Positions 5,501-10,371 are shown, numbered from the stretch's first letter. The stretch is DNA of 10,422 nt from an uncultured Allobaculum sp. (GCA_948467695.1 CAOKFJ010000041.1:1-10422), one strand, 5' to 3'. Notes: a model not told the origin generated them from the sequence alone. Program-made: numbers and translations.

Positions 5501-8479
5501 AAGATTCAGGAAGGCGGCTCCTTTAGCGAAGAGGAAATCGAAGCCAACGACCGCATCCTGTACCTGTACAATGCCGGAACACCGGATTCCTCCGTGATTC
5601 CCAATGACATCAAACGCGGTCTCTACCAGTCCAACGTCGCGCAGAACTACGGCACCGATCCGGTAAGCGGACTTGCATGGGGGCTTGAAGAAGACGGCAA
5701 ATACTGCATCGTTTCCAAACGCGGCGACAATGCGGCAGACATGGCCGAAACCATGATCTACATGTCCACCAGCGCGCAATACGAACCCGGAAAATCCGGA
5801 TTCCACTTCCGCTTTGAACTGCCCGAACGCATCAACAACGACTACGAAGTCACCATCGGCGTCAAAAACCCGTGGGACACTCGTCCTCTCGATGTTGTCG
5901 CTGAGGGCGAAACCATCGCCAGTGATATTTCGCTGACCAAAGGCAAGCTTGTCGAAAAGACAATGCCGGTTGAAGTCACTGATGGCGAGCTCAATCTCTT
6001 CATCCACAACGCCGACCGTTCGAGCCAGTATGACGACCCGATGGTCAGCTACATCATCGTCAAAGCCCGCTCGGCATGGACCAAAGAACAGGTTCAGGCA
6101 AAACTTGATGAACAGGCAGCAGCGATGGAAAACCGTACATTCGCCAAAGACTCTCTCGACGCCTACAACACAGTCGCCGACCAAGCCAGAGAACTGATCA
6201 GCCAGAACAATCCGGCACAGTCCGCGCTTCGCGACATGCTTAAAAAACTCGATGACGCATTTAACAGTCTGAAAGAAACGTTCACCTACACCTCCTTCAA
6301 CGGCACAAAGAGCGCGCCCTGGGTCGACAACAACGGCAACCATATTCAGGGTCATGGCGGATCCGTTCAGAAACTGATGATCGATGGAAAAGAAAAATGG
6401 GCATGGTACGGCGAAGACCGCTCTATGGGATATACCCCGATGCCCGGTGTTCATCTGTACACATCCGATGATCTCTACAACTGGACCGATGAAGGCATCG
6501 TGCTGCGCACTGTTCCGGTATCGGACGAAGATTACGGTCACGATCAGGATGAAGGCTACAAAGCCGATCTCTCCATTTTCGAAGAAGACGAATACTTCAG
6601 CGCTCTGTACGGCGACTACAAAAACCAGCCTGCCGAAGACACTGAACATTATGAAAACAAGGCAGAGGAAACCTACTGGAACCTCGCCAACGACCGCGGC
6701 GTCATGGAACGTCCGAAAGTCATCTACAACGAGACCACCGGCAAATACGTCATGTGGTATCACAGCGACGGCCGCATGCCCGGAAGCTCCGGCAGCTACG
6801 GACGCGCCCGTGCCGGCATCGCCATCTCCGACAAGGCGACCGGACCATTCAAACTCATCTCCACCGCACGTCTCTATGACAGCGAAAACGCGCCGGATCA
6901 CGGCTTTGACGGTCAGTCCGGCGGCGCGGTTCGCGATATGAACCTTTTCAAAGACAAAAACGGCGAAGCGTATGTCCTCTACTCTTCCGACGGCAACGAA
7001 ACCATGTACATCGCCCGTCTGAACGAGGAATACACTGCCATCGCCAAAGACACCGACAAAGGCATCGACGGTACCGGATGGAGCGCCGACAAGATGGATG
7101 AAGCGGACTATACCCGCAACTTCGTCAAATCTTCGCGCGAAGCTCCCGCCATGTTCACCTATAACGGCAAGTACTACCTCATGACTTCCGGCTGCACCGG
7201 ATGGGATCCCAACCAGGCGCAGTACGCCATGGCGGACCATCCGATGGGACCGTGGACAGTTATGGGCGATCCATGCGTCGGCGACGACAATCACACCACC
7301 TTCTCCACACAGTCGACCTCGATTTTCCCTGTCGATGAAGAAGAAGGAAAATTCATCTACATGGGCGACCGCTGGAACCGCAATGATCTGGGCAATTCTC
7401 CCTACGTATGGCTGCCGCTTGAATTCGATCAGAACGGCAAGATGATCCTGCGCGACTACGCCGACTGGACACTTGACGATCTCAACGACAAAGGCGTATT
7501 CACACTCGAAACCAAACTGCCCGAAACATGCGACAGTGCAGCCAATATCAGAAACATCCTTCCCGATGAAGTCACCATCTCCATCGGAAGCCAGAAGTAC
7601 ACCAAGGCGGTTGAATGGAACGTATCCAACGAAGACGAAACCATTCTCGGCATTGTCGGCATCGACGGCACGCTCGAAGACGGACGCACCCTTCACCACG
7701 AGGTATCCATCGTCAATCCGAAAACGCTCTACTTCTTTGACTGCGCAAAAGACGGTGAATCCAGCTACTTCAGCACACTCGACAAAGAACTCTCGACGCT
7801 CGTCAACGAAAGCGCTGATCCGCTGTACGCTCCCGGCAAGGGCGGCCGTGTCAGTCTGAACGAAAGCGAAAATGCGGATGATCCTGATCTTGGCACATAC
7901 GGCGGCGGCGACCTCTTCGCCAGCGGCTGGTACGCCAAATCCAAAAAGGTCATCACCTACCGCATGCCTCTCAACGCCGGCGAATACACTCTGCATGCCG
8001 GTTTCCGCGAATGGTGGAATGTGACTCGCCCGATGACGATCACCATCAAAAACGGCGATACCGCAGCTGCTGAAAAACAGTTCACGCTTGAAGGCAGCGA
8101 TCGCTGGCGCGAAGAAGATCTCGACTTTGTTCTTGAGCAGGATGGCGAAATCGAAGTCACCATCTCCGGCCGAAACAATCTCGATCCGGTTCTCTGCTGG
8201 CTTGGCGTTACTGACAAAAACGAGATCGAAGTTCCGGAAGAACTGAACTTCACCATTCTCGACTATGTCCTCGACTTCGCGAAGAAGCTCGATCTGAACA
8301 TTTTCAATGCCGCGTCCCAAGAATCCGGACGCCAGGCAATTGAAGATGCTCAGACAAAACGCAATGAAGCGAAGAGTCAGGAAGAAATCGACGGCGCGTC
8401 GAAAAACCTGAACCGCGCACTGCTCGAGATGCGAATCACTCCCGATTCCAAACTTCTTGAAGAGCGCTACGGCAAGTAA
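2531..8479 (+). CDS. Giant secreted modular glycosidase: GH43-like domain plus GH43_24 exo-beta-1,3-galactanase-like domain
   Basis: The product has 1,982 residues. It starts at the ATG at 2531 after AAAGGA (2518-2523, seven-base spacer) and begins with a classic signal peptide: basic MKSFRK, a hydrophobic core to about residue 25, and likely cleavage near SILA/TS (26-27). No lipobox is seen. Modules in order: GH43-like propeller (~50-395), DNRLRE-type module (~405-602), two Ig-like modules (~605-764), galactose-binding-like module 1 (~765-929), helical FIVAR-like module (~930-1003), binding-like module 2 (~1007-1181), FIVAR-like (~1182-1255), GH43 subfamily 24 domain (~1256-1647), Ig-like (~1648-1732), binding-like module 3 (~1733-1897), helical FIVAR-like end (~1898-1979). 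The C-terminus (LLEERYGK) has no LPXTG motif and no membrane segment, so it is either released or held by non-covalent binding. Likely role: exo-acting removal of galactose, plus a second sugar, from branched galactans such as arabinogalactan or host glycans. It forms a single-gene unit with its own promoter and terminator. Confidence 0.9.
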   Translation: MKSFRKGASCFLAALLAGSAPLSILATSPQNHAVVSRQSDFETSHDESAVLTSFMDGFKPMPIIGELKDDIWGVPLVGRRDPDNGLEDRTLEKYCYWDGTILKNPEDQKYYMFASRWNESEGHGGWGQSSAIYAVSDNLEGPYTDMGELWPDYYEGAGHNVFAFEVSKSDPLYAEGYRYAISVSDTGKHGDVMNGSLHVAKSITGPWEHLGVMNTDGKFRLSNISIVVRPDGTYEAIGRDGDIATSSTLRGPWKTERQKLWWDIDGLDTGALEDPVIWYADGMYHVVVNHWDNKYAYYMTSYDGIQGWTLHNGPAYTPSQNFLQYTDGTENNWTKLERPGVYIEDGTLKAITFAVIDCEKEVEYGNDDHGSKIIVVPYDGKALAQFAKNDEYEAAPAGRRGQKPLADSHIQSWGDEASRNYGSEAFMQVQGNSTQGVLGEGARPDSGYDCKIGFMRFNLEDFALDETASNLNEATLSVVYEKAFSTGNTEDSLKVAVANNEWIAGNGKDGSSSTIENSMTWNNQPEVYADYGTAVSESFKLADTYTEIKIPVSDLIKAYKEKNPEAAEITLAISTVNGSRLHLGASEEGANAHYAPRLSVKAGTPVEGVALSKTELRLEPGESASLVATVSPDNATNKKVIFTSDNPHAVSVDENGNISANARGAAGITARTIDGDFKATCIVTVAPKEAYITGFAGAEVITANGIDANLPETVIAAWSDGHQSEEKVTWNAEEANLAASGIIKGRVEGADVEATCKITAYAPNMAWVIDCNNPTSPRHASANEIAQLKNETPDQMFDAESENAWGRVADYGVHDSSNPNDSYDQGWYSKAGEAIEYALPAEAGKYRVTFGFKEWWSQWTAARKMSAYVKEGETKTTLGTVNTWNGNNPWATFGYNVTVNETGTIRLGVEKQSGQPDPTLSFIEVQRVLNLDALKTAINTIKTLDLSAAPASTKAELEKLHDQAIDLALKSGTTQEQIDQAAETINALIAKIQEGGSFSEEEIEANDRILYLYNAGTPDSSVIPNDIKRGLYQSNVAQNYGTDPVSGLAWGLEEDGKYCIVSKRGDNAADMAETMIYMSTSAQYEPGKSGFHFRFELPERINNDYEVTIGVKNPWDTRPLDVVAEGETIASDISLTKGKLVEKTMPVEVTDGELNLFIHNADRSSQYDDPMVSYIIVKARSAWTKEQVQAKLDEQAAAMENRTFAKDSLDAYNTVADQARELISQNNPAQSALRDMLKKLDDAFNSLKETFTYTSFNGTKSAPWVDNNGNHIQGHGGSVQKLMIDGKEKWAWYGEDRSMGYTPMPGVHLYTSDDLYNWTDEGIVLRTVPVSDEDYGHDQDEGYKADLSIFEEDEYFSALYGDYKNQPAEDTEHYENKAEETYWNLANDRGVMERPKVIYNETTGKYVMWYHSDGRMPGSSGSYGRARAGIAISDKATGPFKLISTARLYDSENAPDHGFDGQSGGAVRDMNLFKDKNGEAYVLYSSDGNETMYIARLNEEYTAIAKDTDKGIDGTGWSADKMDEADYTRNFVKSSREAPAMFTYNGKYYLMTSGCTGWDPNQAQYAMADHPMGPWTVMGDPCVGDDNHTTFSTQSTSIFPVDEEEGKFIYMGDRWNRNDLGNSPYVWLPLEFDQNGKMILRDYADWTLDDLNDKGVFTLETKLPETCDSAANIRNILPDEVTISIGSQKYTKAVEWNVSNEDETILGIVGIDGTLEDGRTLHHEVSIVNPKTLYFFDCAKDGESSYFSTLDKELSTLVNESADPLYAPGKGGRVSLNESENADDPDLGTYGGGDLFASGWYAKSKKVITYRMPLNAGEYTLHAGFREWWNVTRPMTITIKNGDTAAAEKQFTLEGSDRWREEDLDFVLEQDGEIEVTISGRNNLDPVLCWLGVTDKNEIEVPEELNFTILDYVLDFAKKLDLNIFNAASQESGRQAIEDAQTKRNEAKSQEEIDGASKNLNRALLEMRITPDSKLLEERYGK
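2678..3715 (+). other. N-terminal GH43-like five-bladed propeller module of the glycosidase
   Basis: About residues 50-395 show the repeated blade pattern of clan GH-F type propellers, such as AIYAVSDNLEGPYTDMGELW, SLHVAKSITGPWEHLGVM and IATSSTLRGPWKT. Candidate catalytic carboxylates are Asp98 in YWDGTIL (base position), Asp274 in LEDPVIW (pKa-modulating position) and Glu337 in LERPGVY (acid position). The order Asp, Asp, Glu agrees with GH43 and related families. I cannot place it in a characterised GH43 subfamily, and it may belong to a related propeller family instead. It differs in sequence from the second catalytic domain in the same chain, so it probably has another linkage specificity. 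Confidence 0.7.
3743..4336 (+). other. DNRLRE/CBM96-type beta module
   Basis: About residues 405-602 start with LADSHIQSW and NYGSEAFMQVQG, continue through GFMRFNLEDF, NEATLSVVYEKA and MTWNNQPEV (Trp521) and end with APRLSVKAG. This succession (ADS-YG-, RF-L-F, A-L-V, TWNN-P, P-L-V) is characteristic of the DNRLRE fold, found as a non-catalytic, sometimes carbohydrate-binding module in extracellular enzymes. It directly follows the first catalytic domain and may orient it on its substrate. Confidence 0.65.
4343..4822 (+). other. Tandem bacterial Ig-like modules (Big_2 then Big_4-like)
   Basis: Residues ~605-687 (VALSKTELRLEPGES, ATVSPDNATNKKVIFTSDN, VSVDENGNISA, ATCIVTV) are a textbook Big_2 domain. 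Residues ~688-764 (LPETVIAAWSDGHQ, KVTWNAEE, GRVEGADVEATCKITAY) match the Big_4 pattern. Another Big_4-like unit at ~1648-1732 (LPDEVTISIGSQ, AVEWNVS) follows the second catalytic domain. These serve as rigid spacers in surface and secreted proteins. Confidence 0.75.
4823..6295 (+). other. Two galactose-binding-like modules, each followed by a FIVAR-like helical module
   Basis: Module 1 (~765-929) contains WYSKAGEAIEYALPAEAGKY and GFKEWW (Trp855-Trp856). Module 2 (~1007-1181) is a more distant relative beginning RILYLYNAG and ending DPMVSYIIVKA. Each is followed by a predicted three-helix segment: LDALKTAINTIKTLDL to INALIAKIQEGG (~930-1003), and TKEQVQAKLDEQAAAM to LDDAFNSLKETF (~1182-1255). 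The helical pattern, with the periodic LD-A---L spacing, resembles FIVAR modules of Gram-positive surface glycosidases. Binding specificity cannot be read from the sequence. Confidence 0.6.
6296..7471 (+). other. GH43 subfamily 24-type exo-beta-1,3-galactanase domain
   Basis: Residues ~1256-1647 carry the recognisable GH43_24 sequence train: HGGS (1275-1278), WYGED (Glu1295), GVHLYTSDDLYNW, MERPKVIYN (Glu1393), RDMNLFKD (Asp1469), SREAPAMF (Glu1537), YYLMTSGCTGWDPN, TQSTSIFPV (Gln1594), YMGDRWN and PYVWLPL. In the characterised fungal enzyme of this subfamily a glutamate is the acid and a glutamine replaces the usual aspartate base. Glu1537 and Gln1594 are the matching candidates here. Such enzymes remove galactose from beta-1,3-galactan main chains and can bypass side branches. 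An extra loop (~1500-1525, DTDKGIDGTGWSADKMDEAD) sits between the Asp and Glu motifs. Confidence 0.85.
7727..8476 (+). other. Third galactose-binding-like module and C-terminal helical module
   Basis: Residues ~1733-1897 (LYFFDCAKDG, GWYAKSKKVITYRMP, NAGEYTLHAGFREWW with Trp1828-Trp1829, CWLGV) clearly resemble binding-like module 1. Both share WY-K, Y--P--AG-Y and GF-EWW, so the two are paralogous and flank the middle of the protein. The last ~80 residues (YVLDFAKKLDL, QAIEDAQTKRNEAKSQEEID, LNRALLEM) form a helical FIVAR-like end. No sorting signal follows. Confidence 0.65.
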
Positions 8480-8520
8480 ACGCAGTTTGATCTTTCAACG
8501 CTGCATCAAGTAAACAAATT

Positions 8521-8565
8521 AAGCTCCGAATGAATGTAATTGCTTTCATCGGAGCTTTCTTTTTT
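8521..8565 (+). terminator. Rho-independent terminator of the glycosidase gene
   Basis: AAGCTCCGA (8521-8529) pairs perfectly with TCGGAGCTT (8549-8557). TGAA/TTCA can extend the inner stem, and the run TCTTTTTT follows. It lies 42 bases after the stop codon. Confidence 0.9.
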
Positions 8566-8710
8566 GTTTCCAAAAATCGTTTTACTTAGTTTTACCTGAG
8601 CGTTTGTTACCGATTTTTAACATTCTTTTTTTTCAGAAAAAAATGGATCCTTTGCACTTACCGCCCTTAAATAAAGGTTATTCAACTAATAATTACCTAT
8701 ATAAATGAAA

Positions 8711-8724
8711 TGAAAGCGATTAAT
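8711..8724. promoter_or_regulatory. Conserved cre-like site upstream of RNA element 1
   Basis: TGAAAGCGATTAAT resembles a cre site, with the TGAAA-CG core intact but the final CA replaced by AT. Its counterpart in copy 2 (10095-10108) lies at exactly the same distance (59 bases) from the TTGACC box. The position, about 80-95 bases before the presumed start, would suit an activator site. The protein that binds is not known from the sequence. Confidence 0.4.
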
Positions 8725-8769
8725 CTGTTAAAAAGTGCAAATTTTTCTTATTTTCCTTGTTGACGTGCA

Positions 8770-8798
8770 TTGACCCTGTATACCGATTTTTGTAAACT
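8770..8798 (+). promoter_or_regulatory. Promoter of RNA element 1
   Basis: TTGACC (8770-8775), 17-bp spacer, TAAACT (8793-8798). Both hexamers and the 17-bp length are identical in copy 2 while the spacer sequence differs, the pattern expected of a working sigma-A-type promoter. A second TTGAC occurs ten bases upstream (8760), also conserved. The predicted start is near 8805, placing the first hairpin at the very 5' end of the RNA. Confidence 0.72.
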
Positions 8799-9015
8799 AA
8801 GATCGTAAAGTTTTTACTAAACAACAGCCATTGATTTAGTAAAAGCTTTAACTTCTGCTTCTTAGTTGATCGAACACAAGCAGAACCTTCTCTCAAGCGT
8901 ACCGTTCCATCATTCGCGCTATCGAGCCACCTATAACCGTCGCTTGCAAGAGAACACGTCGTTAATAAAACACCCCCGAAACTGCATCTATCCCCCATAA
9001 TCCTTTCTCATTTTT

Positions 9016-9044
9016 TCACAGAGCGTTCGCCCGACGCCATGTGA
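9016..9044 (+). repeat. Hairpin with a 2x2 internal loop
   Basis: TCACA-GA-GCGT, loop tcgcccg, ACGC-CA-TGTGA: nine base pairs interrupted by a symmetric two-by-two internal loop. It lies in the 3' half of the RNA element 1 transcript. It follows a run of T (9011-9016). Confidence 0.45.
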
Positions 9045-9073
9045 TTTCCCCCCCATCGGTTTGATGCAGGCCG

Positions 9074-9119
9074 AGTCCGCTCAATATTTTTCTCCTCTTC
9101 TTTTTCCATCGAGCGGATT
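9074..9119 (+). repeat. Stem with a long pyrimidine-rich loop
   Basis: AGTCCGCTC (9074-9082) pairs with GAGCGGATT (9111-9119) through nine pairs including one G-U. The 28-base loop is almost all pyrimidine (TTTTTCTCCTCTTCTTTTTCC). It lies immediately before the terminator, and the exposed pyrimidine loop could be a contact site for a partner RNA or protein. Confidence 0.45.
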
Positions 9120-9130
9120 GAATTTGATTA

Positions 9131-9173
9131 ATGAAAACCCTGCGGTCCCGTCAAACCGCAGGGTTTTCATTTT
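9131..9173 (+). terminator. Strong terminator with a 16-bp perfect stem
   Basis: ATGAAAACCCTGCGGT (9131-9146), loop cccgtcaa, ACCGCAGGGTTTTCAT (9155-9170), then TTT. The stem is perfect, with GC-rich core and A-tract/T-tract flanks, so it could work on both strands. With no protein gene between it and the previous terminator at 8565, it is best explained as the end of the RNA element 1 transcript. Confidence 0.8.
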
Positions 9174-9531
9174 GCACACCTAAATGAATCTACCAGGGTA
9201 TTTCCTCATTCCCCGCCGCCATGGAAGCTGCGCTATGCCGTCTATGCAGCTTGTTCTGCAAGACAAAAATACTTCCCTCCGGGTTTCGCCATGAGCGATT
9301 TGATCGGTTGATTCATTCTGGCGCATACTGCACAAGGCGCAATGCATCTCATCCCGATCTCATGTATTGCCAAAAAGATATGCATGAAATTCTCCATTTC
9401 ACAAAGGCATTCTTTTCGAAAGAAACCCGTCGATGTTCAAGATCGAAGCGCACCGCACGCTCAGCAATCGCGCTATTTCGAATCCGTTTCGCCACTGTTT
9501 CCCCTCCCCACTGAATAGAAAATTGTCTGGA

Positions 9532-9608
9532 GCGGCAGCTCTTTGCCGCCCTCTTCTGCCGTATGCAGAATATCGCTGCTGGCTCAAACAGATTCGCATA
9601 CATGCGAA
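9532..9608. repeat. Cluster of three short dyads
   Basis: GCGGCA-gctctt-TGCCGC (9532-9549), TTCTGC-cgtat-GCAGAA (9554-9570) and TTCGCAT-ac-ATGCGAA (9593-9608) follow each other within 77 bases. Each stem is perfect, 6-7 bp long. They could be consecutive RNA hairpins or protein-binding dyads. There is no adjacent gene to assign them to. Confidence 0.5.
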
Positions 9609-9895
9609 CCTCGCTTGACGTCAGTCATGGACTTCAAAACCTTCACCAGGCGATCTCTTTGGCAAAGTATTCACGCAGATGTTTCTAAACCTGTCCTGTT
9701 TTATCACTTGCTTATCTGCAGACCGCGCTTTCTGTTTTACCATCTGCGACACTGCACCGCTGGTGTTTTCATACGAACGCCGACTGACTCTCCATCTTCC
9801 CCTCTATGCGAACAGCAACTGTCCAGCTATTTCAGCAGAAATCACCAGAAAAATATCAAGGTAAATTCAAGCCCAGAATTTTCGTCTGTCATAAG

Positions 9896-9931
9896 TTAAG
9901 AATTTTCGCGTTTTCTTAATGTAAGTTTTTT
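9896..9931 (+). terminator. Weak possible terminator before repeat copy 2
   Basis: TTAAGAA (9896-9902), loop ttttcgcgtt, TTCTTAA (9913-9919), followed after six bases by six T (9926-9931). The stem is only seven bp and almost all A/T, so it is marginal. No gene upstream needs it. Confidence 0.25.
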
Positions 9932-10094
9932 CATTATTTCTTACTTTTTGTTTCAATAATTTGTGTTTACCAAAATTTACTTCAGTAATTGTTACCGATT
10001 TTTAACATTGCACATTTTCACTCTTTGCCACATTTTTGCACTTATCACCTGAAAATAACGGTTATTGAACTGATAAATACACATCCATATCCCA

Positions 10095-10108
10095 TGAAAG
10101 CGTTTAAT
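10095..10108. promoter_or_regulatory. Conserved cre-like site upstream of RNA element 2
   Basis: TGAAAGCGTTTAAT is the counterpart of 8711-8724, differing at one central base and again 59 bases before TTGACC. It shows the same departure from the cre consensus at its right end. Confidence 0.4.
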
Positions 10109-10153
10109 GTACCGAAAAGTACAAACTTTTCTTATTTTCCTTGTTGACGTGCA

Positions 10154-10182
10154 TTGACCCCTAATAGGCAATTTCGTAAACT
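10154..10182 (+). promoter_or_regulatory. Promoter of RNA element 2
   Basis: TTGACC (10154-10159), 17-bp spacer, TAAACT (10177-10182). The hexamers equal those of copy 1 and only the spacer differs. The predicted start is near 10189. Confidence 0.72.
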
Positions 10183-10188
10183 AAGACC

Positions 10189-10371
10189 ATAAAGAATTTA
10201 CTAAATTTAAGTGCCTGCTTTAGTAAAGTCTTTAGTTTCTGCTTAACCTTGATCGAACAAAAGCAGATTTCTCCAGAGCGTACCGTTCCATCATTTTCGC
10301 GGTCAGGCAGCCGCTTCAACCGTCGCGCTGGCAGAACACGTCGTCAATAAAACACCGGGCGGGGTCTGCGT
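10189..10371 (+). ncRNA. Candidate structured non-coding RNA, element 2 (3' end cut by contig end)
   Basis: Stem I: 10190-10205 with 10219-10234, again 16 positions and a 13-nt loop of different sequence. One position changes from U-G in copy 1 to A-U here, and one pair becomes an A/G mismatch. Stem II: TCTGCTT (10238-10244) with AAGCAGA (10261-10267), loop keeping TTGATCGAA. Stem III: TTCT-CCAG-a-GCG (10269-10280) with CGC-g-CTGG-c-AGAA (10324-10336); CCAG/CTGG replaces the differently paired bases of copy 1. The conserved tail ends at 10356. Bases 10357-10371 are G-rich and may be sequencing error, so the 3' part and terminator are not seen. Confidence 0.5.

Larger units (their letters stand above)
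8579..8974 (+). repeat. Long imperfect direct repeat, copy 1 (regulatory region plus RNA element)
   Basis: This ~395-bp unit recurs at 9965-10356 in the same orientation. Exactly shared blocks include a 21-mer at 8604-8624, a 34-mer at 8743-8776, a 19-mer at 8896-8914, AGAACACGTCGT at 8949-8960 and AATAAAACACC at 8962-8972. Between blocks the copies are diverged, but spacing is kept within 1-2 bases. Order of conserved motifs: two TTTAC boxes ten bases apart (8581, 8591), TGTTA-8-TAACA dyad (8605-8622), TTTGCACTTA, a GGTTATT-AACT-ATAA block, TGAAAGCG-TTAAT, AAAGTGCAAA, promoter, transcribed hairpins. Unequal conservation in blocks indicates selection on sites and structure rather than a very recent duplication. 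Confidence 0.9.
8805..9173 (+). ncRNA. Candidate structured non-coding RNA, element 1 (unknown family)
   Basis: Running from the predicted start to the strong terminator gives an RNA of about 370 nt with no credible open frame. Stem I: 8806-8821 pairs with 8835-8850 (16 bp, one G-U), 13-nt loop. Stem II: TTCTGCTT (8853-8860) with AAGCAGAA (8878-8885), with TTGATCGAA conserved in the loop. Stem III: TTCTCT-CAAGCG (8888-8899) with CGCTTG-ca-AGAGAA (8941-8954), enclosing conserved ACCGTTCCATCATT and AACCGT. A conserved unpaired tail follows. Copy 2 forms the same three stems with different bases, including a rewritten stem III. After the conserved part, copy 1 has a 9016-9044 hairpin, a 9074-9119 stem and the terminator. 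Indels of one and two bases between copies argue against coding. It could instead be a leader whose gene is lost. I do not recognise it as 6S, tmRNA, RNase P, SRP RNA or a T-box. Confidence 0.55.
9174..9964. other. Spacer of about 790 bases without a recognisable gene
   Basis: No frame on either strand has both a good ribosome-binding site and a protein-like sequence. Short dyads are visible: GCGGCA/TGCCGC (9532-9549), TTCTGC/GCAGAA (9554-9570), TTCGCAT/ATGCGAA (9593-9608) and TTAAGAA/TTCTTAA (9896-9919). The last ~70 bases are very AT-rich. It may hold decayed sequence or an unrecognised RNA; I see nothing that decides. Confidence 0.5.
9965..10356 (+). repeat. Long imperfect direct repeat, copy 2
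   Basis: This is the second copy of the unit at 8579-8974, same orientation, about 1.39 kb downstream. TTTAC boxes at 9966 and 9976, the 21-mer at 9989-10009, the 34-mer ending at 10160 and the 19-mer at 10277-10295 match copy 1 exactly. The distance from the 21-mer to TTGACC is 165 here and 166 in copy 1. The shared sequence stops after AATAAAACACC at 10356, just before low-quality G-rich sequence, so the true end may lie further on. Confidence 0.9.

Noticed and set aside
3842..8320. Open frame of 1,492 codons on the minus strand inside the glycosidase gene
   Set aside because: It is a codon-bias shadow of the plus-strand gene: the translation is rich in F, V, G, C and R with no domain structure, whereas the plus frame has a signal peptide and recognisable domains throughout.
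8720..8998. 92-codon minus-strand frame across repeat copy 1
   Set aside because: It overlaps the promoter and stems. The other copy has one- and two-base indels here, so the frame is not conserved although the RNA pairing is.
9471..9492. TTCGAATCC resembling a tRNA T-loop
   Set aside because: The flanking bases do not pair as a T-stem and no other cloverleaf arm is present.
9349..9603. 84-codon minus-strand frame with a GAGG sequence upstream
   Set aside because: The ribosome-binding site is weak, the product is rich in Arg, Cys and Ser and has no recognisable motif, and it covers two of the dyads. It remains possible but unsupported.
9543..9899. 118-codon plus-strand frame (TTG start, internal ATG at 9627)
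   Set aside because: There is no ribosome-binding site at either start, and the composition is atypical (Cys, His and Ser rich).
8579..10356. Insertion sequence, CRISPR array or retron as explanation of the repeats
   Set aside because: There is no transposase, reverse transcriptase or terminal inverted repeat. There are only two long diverged copies rather than short regular repeats with spacers.
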